Below are positions 16,909 to 24,517 of a stretch of 64,000 bases of DNA, piece after piece (within the stretch, counting starts at the first letter, position 1; each line of letters begins with the position of its first letter). The notes below the pieces were generated by a model. It did not search any database, was not told the origin of the DNA, and saw only the letters and a list, made by a program, of their open reading frames with translations. Source of the stretch: Sphingobium indicum B90A. GTDB lineage: Bacteria; Pseudomonadota; Alphaproteobacteria; Sphingomonadales; Sphingomonadaceae. The position numbers were made by a program, and so were the translations under genes. The DNA lies in contig NZ_CP013070.1 of NCBI RefSeq assembly GCF_000264945.2, positions 1,674,001 to 1,738,000 of the forward strand, given 5' to 3'.

Positions 16909-17646
16909 TCAGTCCCGCTGGCTGCCCATGAAGCGCAACAGGAACAGGAACATGTTGATGAAGTCGAGATAGAGGTTCAGCGCCCCCATCACCACCGACT
17001 TGCCCATCATGTCGGTCCCCGCGACATGGGCATAGATGCTCTTGATCTTCTGCGTGTCATAGGCGGTCAGGCCAGCGAACAGCAGCACGCCGATGAAGCT
17101 GATCACCAGGTTCATCGGGCCCGACCGCAGGAACAGGTTGATGAGGCTCGCCACCAGCAAGCCGACCACGCCCATGATCAGGAAGGTGCCGAAGCCCGAA
17201 AGGTCGCGCTTCGTCGTATAGCCCCACAGGCTCAGCCCCGCGAAAGCCGCCGCCGTTGCGAAGAAGGTCTGCGCCACCGACGTGCCGGTATAGACCAGCA
17301 GGACGGAGGAGAGCGACAGACCCATCACCGCCGCATAGGCCCAGAACATCGCCTGCATCGCAAAGGTCGACAGCCGGTTGATGCCGAAGCTCATGGTCAT
17401 CACGAACAGCAGCGGCGCGAACATGATGACATATTTCAATATGCCCGGCCCGGCCAATATCTGGTAGGCAAGGCCGCTCGACGCGAACAGCATCGCGACC
17501 ACGCCGGTCAGCAGCACGCCGCTCGCCATATAATTGTAGACCGACAGCATATAGCTGCGCAGGCCAGCGTCATACGCCTCCCCGCGCGCGACGGTCGCGC
17601 CGCCAAAACCCGCAATGTCAGAACGCGGATCGGACCAATTGGCCAT
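16909..17646 (-). CDS. Bax inhibitor-1/YccA family membrane protein
   Basis: A 245-residue inner-membrane protein with seven predicted transmembrane helices, one of the BI-1-like (TMBIM) family linked to calcium leak and to control of membrane proteases such as FtsH. Recognisable segments include YNYMASGVLLTGVVAMLF, PLLFVMTMSFGINRLS and the C-terminal TAYDTQKIKSIYAHV followed by LNLYLDFINMFLFLLRFMGSQRD, which is highly typical. It begins MANWSDPRSDIAGF. Monocistronic, with its own terminator. Confidence 0.93.
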   Translation of the reverse strand: MANWSDPRSDIAGFGGATVARGEAYDAGLRSYMLSVYNYMASGVLLTGVVAMLFASSGLAYQILAGPGILKYVIMFAPLLFVMTMSFGINRLSTFAMQAMFWAYAAVMGLSLSSVLLVYTGTSVAQTFFATAAAFAGLSLWGYTTKRDLSGFGTFLIMGVVGLLVASLINLFLRSGPMNLVISFIGVLLFAGLTAYDTQKIKSIYAHVAGTDMMGKSVVMGALNLYLDFINMFLFLLRFMGSQRD

Positions 17647-17766
17647 GAGAAAATCTCCTTCACCGGCGGGATAGCAGCCGGTTTCCCTATTATCGGCTTA
17701 TCCCGCGCCATATTCAAGCACGGACCGCAGCCTGACTCGTTGCGACGAAGCCGCTATGACAGGAGC

Positions 17767-18324
17767 ATGCACCGTCTTTTCGTCGCCATCCGCCCCCCGC
17801 CCGCCATCCGCGTCCGATTGCTCGGCCTGATGCATGGCATCGCCGGGGCGCGCTGGCAGGATGACGACCAACTGCATCTCACCCTTCGCTTCGTGGGCGA
17901 AGTCGACCGCCCGCAGGCCGACGACCTGGCCGACGCGCTGGGCCATATCCGCTTTTCGCCGTTCGAAATCGCCCTGTCCGGCGTCGGCTGCTTCGACCGC
18001 AAGGGCCAGGTCCACACGCTCTGGGCGGGCGTGCAGCCCCGCGACCCCCTCGCGCAACTTCATCGAAAGGTCGACCGCGCCTGCGTCCGCATCGGCCTTC
18101 CTCCCGACAATCGAAGCTATTTGCCCCACATCACCCTGGCGCGCTTCGGCCGGACAGCCGGTCCGATGGAACCGTTCATGGCCCTCCACGCCGCCCTCGC
18201 AAGCGCGCCCTTCACGGTCGACGAATTCGCCCTGTATGAAAGCCAGCCAGGCCAGACAGGTTCGACCTACCACATGATCGAACGCTACGGCGTGCAGGAC
18301 CACCCCTATCCCCGTTCAGGCTGA
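17767..18324 (+). CDS. thpR: RNA 2',3'-cyclic phosphodiesterase
   Basis: A 185-residue 2H phosphoesterase that opens 2',3'-cyclic phosphate ends in RNA and was first studied as 2'-5' RNA ligase. The two catalytic HxTx motifs are visible as HLTLRFVGEV (about residue 37) and HITLARFGR (about 121). The ATG at 17767 sits behind AGGAG. The gene is divergent from the BI-1 gene, with a 120-base shared upstream region. Short family-typical length. Confidence 0.92.
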   Translation: MHRLFVAIRPPPAIRVRLLGLMHGIAGARWQDDDQLHLTLRFVGEVDRPQADDLADALGHIRFSPFEIALSGVGCFDRKGQVHTLWAGVQPRDPLAQLHRKVDRACVRIGLPPDNRSYLPHITLARFGRTAGPMEPFMALHAALASAPFTVDEFALYESQPGQTGSTYHMIERYGVQDHPYPRSG

Positions 18325-18404
18325 GCCTGTCGAAGCCCCCTTCTTTCCTGAAGAAGAGAAGCGCCCTTTCCGACAGACCGAAATCGATCCATCGCCCGCG
18401 AAAG

Positions 18405-18956
18405 CTATCCCGCAGACAAGACGCCGCAGGCCACGCGCCCACCGGCATTGCCCGCCGGATCGGTCTTGTTGTCATCGGCCTGCGCATGGATGACGACCGC
18501 CGCGCCATCGCCGTCCAGCAAGGGAGTCGTTCCCGAACTGACTGTCCCGCCCGGAATGACATATTCCATCTCGCCCGCACCGTCGGCGCCCGCGATCATG
18601 TTGGGCATGTCGCCCATATGCATGCCCGCCGGATTATCCTTGCCATGCTTGTGTCCGGTCGGATTCCAATGCCCGCCCGCGCTGGCGAAGTCGGGCGGCG
18701 TGCAGCTTCCGGCGGTATGGACATGCACGGCATGCATGCCCGGCGTCAGTCCCTGGCCGCGCACCAGCACGTGAAGGCCATCGGCGGCCTGGGTCACGGT
18801 CGCCTCTCCTCGTGGCGATCCGTCTCCGGCCAGCAGCTTCGCATGGGCGACAGGCGCGGCGGCATCGCCGACCGGCGCCGTCGCCGACGATCCGGTCGCG
18901 CAACCCGACGCCATGGCGGCCATGGGCAATGCCAGAAGAATTGCGGCAATTTTCAT
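18405..18956 (-). CDS. sodC: Cu/Zn superoxide dismutase, lipoprotein-type
   Basis: Converts superoxide to hydrogen peroxide in the envelope. The 183-residue protein starts with a signal MKIAAILLALPMAAMASGC that ends in a lipobox, so it is probably lipid-anchored. Metal ligands are visible as HAVHVHTAGSC (two Cu His), then GGHWNPTGHKHGKDNPAGMHMGDMPN and later VVIHAQADD. The Cys pair (AGSCTPPDF and GGRVACGVL) would form the conserved disulfide. The N-terminal region after the signal is Ala-rich and linker-like. A 300-base upstream region has no other gene. Confidence 0.92.
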   Translation of the reverse strand: MKIAAILLALPMAAMASGCATGSSATAPVGDAAAPVAHAKLLAGDGSPRGEATVTQAADGLHVLVRGQGLTPGMHAVHVHTAGSCTPPDFASAGGHWNPTGHKHGKDNPAGMHMGDMPNMIAGADGAGEMEYVIPGGTVSSGTTPLLDGDGAAVVIHAQADDNKTDPAGNAGGRVACGVLSAG

Positions 18957-19256
18957 AATGATCCAACTCCCAGAGGAATGCTGCCAGGCGAACGCGGCAT
19001 GACGGTCTTTTGTTGCCTAGGCGGTCCGAAATGTCACAGCTTTTCGTTCCGATCGCTCCGCCGGGCCAAAGCCAGGACCAACTCCCGCCAGGCGCTCGAA
19101 CAAGACACGCGGCTCGACAGCAGCCCAATCCCGCCGGCTTGCATTCACACCCTGCATTCGGGGCGGCGTGGCCCAGCCCGAACGGAACACCGGCCATTTC
19201 GTGCGAAGCCAATCACGGCTGGCTTCGCTACCTCTCCTCCGCGGACAAACCGCATG
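18957..19256. other. Intergenic region upstream of sodC
   Basis: About 300 bases between the sodC start and the ompA terminator. It must contain the sodC promoter, but I see no clear promoter, operator, repeat or coding sequence in it. Confidence 0.5.
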
Positions 19257-19288
19257 GAAAAAGGGGCCGGTCTTGCGACCAGCCCCTC
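19257..19288 (-). terminator. Rho-independent terminator after ompA-family gene
   Basis: On the minus strand GGGGCTGGTC-GCAA-GACCGGCCCC forms a 10-bp stem followed by TTTTT, about 30 bases past the stop codon. Confidence 0.88.
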
Positions 19289-19319
19289 GATCCTCTTCCA
19301 TCCCGAAGGATGGAAAATC

Positions 19320-20396
19320 TTACTGACCCGAACCCGGACCGTAGGTGATTTCCACGCGACGGTTCTGCAGTTCGCGAACGCCGTCGGCGGTTTCGACGCG
19401 GGGGTTCGATTCACCGAACGCCTGGGTCGTGATCACGCCGTCAGGGATGCCCTTCGACGAGATATAGGCCTTGACGGCATCGGCGCGGCGCTGGGACAGG
19501 CCGACGTTGTAGGAGGCCGAACCCGAACGGTCCGCATAACCCGCCAGCATGACCTGGGCGCTGCCGCAGTTGCTGTAGGCCGAAACCGCATTGTCCAGAA
19601 TGGTGGCGGCGTCAGGCGTGATGTCCGACTTGTCCCATTCGAAGAAGACGATGTACGGCCCAGGGCTGCACTCGGCCACCGGCGGCGGAGGCGGCGGGGG
19701 CGGAGGCGGCGGGGGCGGCGGAGGCGGCGGAGGCGGCGGCGGAGCAGCCGGTTCGCCACCGAAGTTGTAGGTCAGGCCCAGCAGCAGGCTGTGGGTGCGC
19801 AGCTTGGTGTCGACCGACGAACCGGCGGGGCCGCCGATGGTCGTGTAGGCCGGAACCAGCTTGATGTCGTCCTGGTTGAAGAAGCGATACTTCAGCGAGA
19901 CGTCCACGTTGGTGGTCAGCGGATAGCGGACGCCAGCGATCGCCTGCCAGGCGAAGCCGGTGTCGGAATCGTTGACCAGGTCGTTGGCCAGCTTGCCGCG
20001 CGACACGCCGACGCCGCCGCCGACGAAGCCCTGCAGGCCGTCATCGGGACCGAAGTCCAGCAAGCCGTTCAGCATGAACGACAGGGCCGAAGCCGCGCCG
20101 CCGAAACCGCTCTTGTCCAGGTCGACTTCAGCGCGCTTGTAACCGGCTTCCGCTTCCAGGCGGAAACCGCCGAAGTCGTAACCGATCACGGCGTCGCCGT
20201 CGAAGCCCTTGTGGTAGTCCACGCCGGCGACCGTGTTGCTGGCGGCGCCAGCGTTGCCGGGGGTGAAAGTGATGTCCTGATCTTCGACGAGAACAACGCC
20301 GGAGTCGATGCCGACATACCAGCTATTGTCACGCGCCAAGGCCGGGGTGGCCAGGGCGCTGGTCGCAAGCACAGCCGCGAGGGCAAGCTTCCGCAT
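19320..20396 (-). CDS. OmpA-family outer-membrane protein with polyproline hinge
   Basis: A 358-residue protein with signal MRKLALAAVLATSALATPALA, an OmpA-like eight-strand beta-barrel (residues about 22-225), and a hinge of more than 20 consecutive prolines. The C-terminal OmpA domain binds peptidoglycan (FFEWDKSDITPDAATILD, then YADRSGSASYNVGLSQRRADAVKAYI and NRRVEITYGPG). It links outer membrane and cell wall. The ATG at 20396 precedes the signal; upstream in-frame ATG 20462 would bury it. A terminator follows. The proline tract is encoded by a GGC/GGA/GGG-rich run that may be prone to slippage. Confidence 0.93.
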   Translation of the reverse strand: MRKLALAAVLATSALATPALARDNSWYVGIDSGVVLVEDQDITFTPGNAGAASNTVAGVDYHKGFDGDAVIGYDFGGFRLEAEAGYKRAEVDLDKSGFGGAASALSFMLNGLLDFGPDDGLQGFVGGGVGVSRGKLANDLVNDSDTGFAWQAIAGVRYPLTTNVDVSLKYRFFNQDDIKLVPAYTTIGGPAGSSVDTKLRTHSLLLGLTYNFGGEPAAPPPPPPPPPPPPPPPPPPPPPVAECSPGPYIVFFEWDKSDITPDAATILDNAVSAYSNCGSAQVMLAGYADRSGSASYNVGLSQRRADAVKAYISSKGIPDGVITTQAFGESNPRVETADGVRELQNRRVEITYGPGSGQ

Positions 20397-20586
20397 CTGA
20401 ATTCCCCTTTCAAAAGTGTCACGAAGGACTGCTGAAACCCTGTATCGGCTAGAAAGTTTCATGGCAAGTCCACAATTGGCAAAACTGTTGCAAAAATAAC
20501 GCAGTTACGCCGCCGTCCTGCCCTTGGCCCCTCATTCGCAAAGGCAATTTCGGCAAGGGGCCGCCCCATCAAAAGCCACAGCCGGC

Positions 20587-21090
20587 TCAGGTCGCGATCA
20601 GGCCATGTGTTCGCAACGCGCCCAGAATTGCGGCAAGGGCCGAACGCGCCTCCATGTCGACGGTCGCGCCGCCCGCGGGATCGGCGATGGCCGCCGCCGC
20701 CGCGCCCACGACCCGTTCCCCGCCGACATAGAACCCGTCCGCCCGCACGGCGCAATCCTCCCAATGCGCCCCGTCATGACGCATCGCATGCCCCCTGTCC
20801 GCGACCCACAGCGAAAGGCCCTCGCGCGGCGCGGCGAAACGCCACCCCCCTTCCGTCCAGCAGGCCAGCGCCCCATCCTGCCCTTCCCAGGCGCCGCCCG
20901 CCCCGGCGGCCACGATCCAGCATGCGCCGACCGCCGGCGATGCGGGCGGCTCGTCCTGGTCGGCGCTTTCCACCGCGCCGTGCAGCAGCATGTCGATCCG
21001 CGCCAGCGCCTCGTTATGAAACAGCTCCTTCTGCGCCTGCCCGGCAAAGAGCTGGGGCAAGGCCCAGCGAAGCGTCGAGTCCATCGTCAT
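20587..21090 (-). CDS. DUF2793 protein of GTA cluster
   Basis: A 167-residue protein starting MTMDSTLRWALPQLFAGQAQKELFHNEALARIDMLLHGAVES, the signature of DUF2793. Next come PAVGACWIVAAGAGGAWEGQDGALACW and GWRFAAPREG, a pattern found in proteins at the 3' end of phage-like tail modules, perhaps part of a fibre or receptor-binding complex. It lies 33 bases after the large tail protein gene and is the last cluster gene. Role unproven. Confidence 0.8.
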   Translation of the reverse strand: MTMDSTLRWALPQLFAGQAQKELFHNEALARIDMLLHGAVESADQDEPPASPAVGACWIVAAGAGGAWEGQDGALACWTEGGWRFAAPREGLSLWVADRGHAMRHDGAHWEDCAVRADGFYVGGERVVGAAAAAIADPAGGATVDMEARSALAAILGALRTHGLIAT

Positions 21091-21123
21091 GATTCGATTG
21101 TCCTTTTCTTCAAAGGGCCGGCA

Positions 21124-23322
21124 TCAGCCCGCCAGAACGATGCGCGCGGCGCGGCCCAGCGCATAGGTGCCGACCTGCCGGATCTCGACCGCCAGTTCGC
21201 CCGGATGGCCCATATCCTCCGCCACCGCCGCGGCATCATAGGTCCAGGGCGATCGGTCGGTGACGATCCTCCGCAGTTCCGTCGACCCTGCCGACACGCG
21301 CAGTTGATAGCTCTCCCGATCCTCGCCCAGGGGCACATCGGTCCCGCTGGTCCAGCGCCATCCGCCTCTGCCGCGCCGCGTCCAGCCGACGATCCAGCCG
21401 CCGGTCCCATCCCCCCGCGCCGTGACATGCACGGGAGAAGGCGGCACCACCGCCTCCCCCCTTATCGTCAACAGCGCATCGGCCGGCGCGCTGTCGCCCA
21501 CCCCGACCGCCGAGACATGAAGGCCGCCGCCAATCTCCGCCCCGCTTCCATAAGGGGCAAGCTCGACCAGCCGGTCCTCCTCCAGCAGCAGGAAAGCCTC
21601 ACCCTCTTCATGGGACGCCATCGCCCATTCGGTTCCGAACAATCCGCGCCGCAGGCCTTCCAGCCGGAAACTGGCCTCGCCGGTCTGCGCGACATGGCTG
21701 AACTGGACCAGTTCCTGCCCGACCAGGCACAGATTGCGCCCCAGGCCCAGCGCCGCCTCGTCCGCTCCCGCCAATTCCATGTCCGCCGACAGCAGGGTCA
21801 CGTGGAGAGCATGGATGCTGTCGACCATCGTCACGCTCCCGGCGGGCAAGGCGTTGTCGGCCCATCCCATCACGGCGCGGCCCGCCGTCCGCCCGGCGGG
21901 AGAAGCCTCCCCTGTCGCGCCGATCACGAACAGCGCCGCGCCGCGCCACCCTTCGCCGCCGCTCGCCGCCGCGACGATCAGGGGCGCCGCCGCCACCCCT
22001 TCCCTGATCATGGGCAGGTCCGCCAGCATCAGCATGGTCGGCCCATGCGGCCTGTCCGCCTGCCGCACCATCGCGCCGGACGACGCCCCCAGCGGGATCG
22101 CGGCGCCGGCCCCCGGCACGCGCCTCAAGGCCAGGCGCACGGCCATCGCCTCCCATTCGCGCTCCTCGATCCGCCACCGGCCCGGCACGCCTTCCACCGC
22201 GACGACATCGCCCGGCGCATGGCGCAGCGCATCCCAGCCGCAGCGCAGCGTCATCGTCGAACGCCCGGCCCATGCCATTCCCAGCTTCCGCGCCACCAGC
22301 GACCGCGCCTCCTCGCCGGACAGCGCCATCGGCAGGTCGATGCCCTGCTCCAGCCGTCCCGGACCCGGCCGGCCGATGCGCTGCACGCCCGCCTGATAGT
22401 CGCGCTCCGGATCGTGATAGCGGACCGACAAGGCCGCCGGCACGCTGTCCGCCGAGCCGCCCGAATGCTCGCACCCGTTCAGCGCCCGCCCGTTGACGGA
22501 CCGGCACAGCGCCCCGGCGGCGATCACCATCGCCCCCTCCGCGTCCCCCGCCCGCAGGCGCAATCCCGCCTCTTCGGCCACAAGGGCCAGGCCGAACGCC
22601 TCCGCCAGCGGCGCCAGCGCATCGCCCACATCCGCGCCGCCCGCCGCCATGCCGGCGACCGCGCCCAGCCCGTCGCCGGTCAACATCCCCCCGCTCAACT
22701 CCGCCGCCAGACCGGCAATCGCGACCGGCCCCTCGTCAGCCTCCACCTCGAAGGTCAGCGACGGGATGCGATTGCCATAGTCCGCGAGCGACAGATCCTC
22801 GAACACCGCATAGGCAATCCCCCGATGCGCCGGCGTCGCCCCCACGCCCTCCGCTGCCGCGATCAGCGGATCGACCGCCTGGTCCTCGCCGCCCGAATGC
22901 AGCCGAAAGGCTCCCATCTCCGTCTTGAAGTCCCCCGCCGCCCCGCGCAGCAGGTTGCCGTCCGCCCAGATGCGCCGCACCGACCGCACGGCGCGCGCCG
23001 ACAGCGCCACGGCAAAGCTCGCCGAATAGCTGTAGCTGGTGACGCTGGGCCGCCCCTTGCCCCCGCCGCTCCTGTGCCTCGTCTCCTTGAGGTCCGTGGC
23101 CCAGATCACGGTTCCCGCCACCCGCAGCGTCCCGAACAGCCTGGGCAGCTGCGATCCATAGGTCGACGTCTGGACCTGAACCTCGTTCAGCCGCCGCCCC
23201 TCCACCCCCTTGGGCCTGAACAGCACCGCATGGTCGAAAGCATTGCCGATCAGCCCGCCAATGGCGCCCCCCAACGGCCCGCCAATGGCCGTGCCAAGGG
23301 CGGTCAACACGATCGTCGCCAT
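21124..23322 (-). CDS. GTA/phage tail baseplate protein (g15-like, Phage-tail_3)
   Basis: A 732-residue tail-tip protein. The N-terminus MATIVLTALGTAIGGPLGGAIGGLIG is a Gly-rich hydrophobic segment typical of the start of the GTA g15 product. It leads into VEGRRLNEVQVQTSTYGSQLPRLFGTLRVAGTVIWATDL. The middle region resembles the Phage-tail_3 domain (hub/host-specificity), for example RYHDPERDYQAGVQRIGRPGPG and WRIEEREWEAMAVRLALRR. In R. capsulatus the corresponding protein is much longer and carries a TIM-barrel region, which is absent here. It follows the NlpC gene by 8 bases. Confidence 0.85.
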   Translation of the reverse strand: MATIVLTALGTAIGGPLGGAIGGLIGNAFDHAVLFRPKGVEGRRLNEVQVQTSTYGSQLPRLFGTLRVAGTVIWATDLKETRHRSGGGKGRPSVTSYSYSASFAVALSARAVRSVRRIWADGNLLRGAAGDFKTEMGAFRLHSGGEDQAVDPLIAAAEGVGATPAHRGIAYAVFEDLSLADYGNRIPSLTFEVEADEGPVAIAGLAAELSGGMLTGDGLGAVAGMAAGGADVGDALAPLAEAFGLALVAEEAGLRLRAGDAEGAMVIAAGALCRSVNGRALNGCEHSGGSADSVPAALSVRYHDPERDYQAGVQRIGRPGPGRLEQGIDLPMALSGEEARSLVARKLGMAWAGRSTMTLRCGWDALRHAPGDVVAVEGVPGRWRIEEREWEAMAVRLALRRVPGAGAAIPLGASSGAMVRQADRPHGPTMLMLADLPMIREGVAAAPLIVAAASGGEGWRGAALFVIGATGEASPAGRTAGRAVMGWADNALPAGSVTMVDSIHALHVTLLSADMELAGADEAALGLGRNLCLVGQELVQFSHVAQTGEASFRLEGLRRGLFGTEWAMASHEEGEAFLLLEEDRLVELAPYGSGAEIGGGLHVSAVGVGDSAPADALLTIRGEAVVPPSPVHVTARGDGTGGWIVGWTRRGRGGWRWTSGTDVPLGEDRESYQLRVSAGSTELRRIVTDRSPWTYDAAAVAEDMGHPGELAVEIRQVGTYALGRAARIVLAG

Positions 23323-23330
23323 AGATTCTC

Positions 23331-23702
23331 CTATTCCGCCCGCCAGTAACCCAGCACCGGCCAGGGCGAAGGCCCCGGCATCTCCACCACGCGCCCCACG
23401 CCCGCATGGGCATGGACATGCCCGCCCGGCACGACGATCATCAGGTGCAGTTGCAACGGCCCCGGCCGCACCAGCGCCAGGTCGCCCTCCCGCGCCGCAT
23501 CGACCCGCCGCAGACCCGCCGCCCGCAGCCAGTCCGCCGCCTGCCCCTCATCCCCGGACCGCAGCCCATATCCCTCCGGCGCCGCCCGTCCCAGGACCAG
23601 CGCCGCCAGCCCGACGCAGTCCAGCCCTCGTTCGGGCAGCCGCCCGTGCAGGCGGAACCGCGCTCCCACCAAGGCGCGGGCGGCGGCCACCACCCCGCTC
23701 AA
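23331..23702 (-). CDS. GTA NlpC/P60 cell-wall peptidase (g14-like)
   Basis: A 123-residue tail-associated peptidase that would cut peptidoglycan during DNA delivery. The catalytic Cys is in ERGLDCVGLAALVLG, the His probably in QLHLMIVVPGG, with VHAHAGVGRVVEM following, as in the phage NlpC/P60 family. The start is uncertain: a TTG at 23702 overlaps the stop of the DUF2163 gene (TTGA) and gives LSGVVAAARALVGARFRLHG, matching the family N-terminus. GTG codons at 23693 and 23690 are alternatives. Gene order DUF2163-NlpC-tail protein is diagnostic of GTA-type clusters. Confidence 0.82.
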   Translation of the reverse strand: MSGVVAAARALVGARFRLHGRLPERGLDCVGLAALVLGRAAPEGYGLRSGDEGQAADWLRAAGLRRVDAAREGDLALVRPGPLQLHLMIVVPGGHVHAHAGVGRVVEMPGPSPWPVLGYWRAE

Positions 23703-24517
23703 GCCGCCCCCGGATAGCGCGTCAGCAAATCCGTCCCCGGCAGATAGGGTTCCCCGCGAAAATTCACGGCATTGCCGAACCGGCCGACGCAGGTCGCCAA
23801 CTGCCGGTCGCACCCCTCGGTCAGCAGCGCCAGGGCGCCCGCCTCCACCGCAAAGGGCGGCGGATCGGCCAGGCTGACATCCTCGGCGCCATTGTCGATC
23901 ACCCCTTGGATTATCCCGCCATTGGCCCCGGTCAGCCATCGCAACGTCCCGAAGGCATAGGCCCCCGGCTCCAGCCCGGCCACGCTCGCCACCGCATCCT
24001 CGACCGCGCCGACAGCCACCACGCGCCGCCGCCCGGCCAGGTCGACCCGGCATTGCCTGTCTCCCAGCACAGCCCTGCAGTCCGGCGAAGTGGAGGGCGC
24101 GACCGAAGCCTTGAGCGCCGCCATCGCGCCCACCAGCTCCGCCGAAAAGGCTCCCGCCTTGCGCGTCACGGCCCCGATCTCCCCCCGCGCCAGCAGCAGC
24201 CATAGGTCGCCCGGCGCCTCCCACTCGGTCAGCCGCAACTCCAGCCCGGCCCCCTCCCAGCGCCCCGCCGCCAAATCCGCCTCGCTGATCGCATCCGCCA
24301 CCAGCGCGCCCTCGACATCGCTGTCCGCGCCCTCCACTCCGATGCCGCTGCGCACGGCGGAAGGCGTCATCCCCGGCGCCGCGCGATAGAGCAGATGGCC
24401 GATCTCCAGATCGCGATCATGGCTCGTCAGCCCGATCGTCACCCCGTCCCGCCGCTCGATCCGCCAGCAAAAGGCCAGCGTCGCCAGCGGCTTCCCCAAC
24501 GCCTCCAGGCCGCTCAT
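23699..24517 (-). CDS. DUF2163 protein, GTA hub protein (g13-like)
   Basis: A 272-residue baseplate component. It starts MSGLEALGKPLATLAFCWRIERRDGVTIGLTSHDRDLEIG, the DUF2163 signature, and ends with the conserved cysteine-rich block SPDCRAVLGDRQCRVDLAGR ... EGCDRQLATCVGRFGNAVNFRGEPYLPGTD. The cysteines may bind a metal cluster, as reported for the related RcGTA hub. The ATG overlaps the stop of the DUF2460 gene (ATGA), so translation is coupled. Confidence 0.87.
   Translation of the reverse strand: MSGLEALGKPLATLAFCWRIERRDGVTIGLTSHDRDLEIGHLLYRAAPGMTPSAVRSGIGVEGADSDVEGALVADAISEADLAAGRWEGAGLELRLTEWEAPGDLWLLLARGEIGAVTRKAGAFSAELVGAMAALKASVAPSTSPDCRAVLGDRQCRVDLAGRRRVVAVGAVEDAVASVAGLEPGAYAFGTLRWLTGANGGIIQGVIDNGAEDVSLADPPPFAVEAGALALLTEGCDRQLATCVGRFGNAVNFRGEPYLPGTDLLTRYPGAA

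Noticed and set aside
20524..23349. 941-codon open frame on the plus strand
   Set aside because: It is antisense to the g15-like, NlpC and DUF2793 genes, is Arg/Pro/His-rich without any family motif, and results from GC-rich codon bias.
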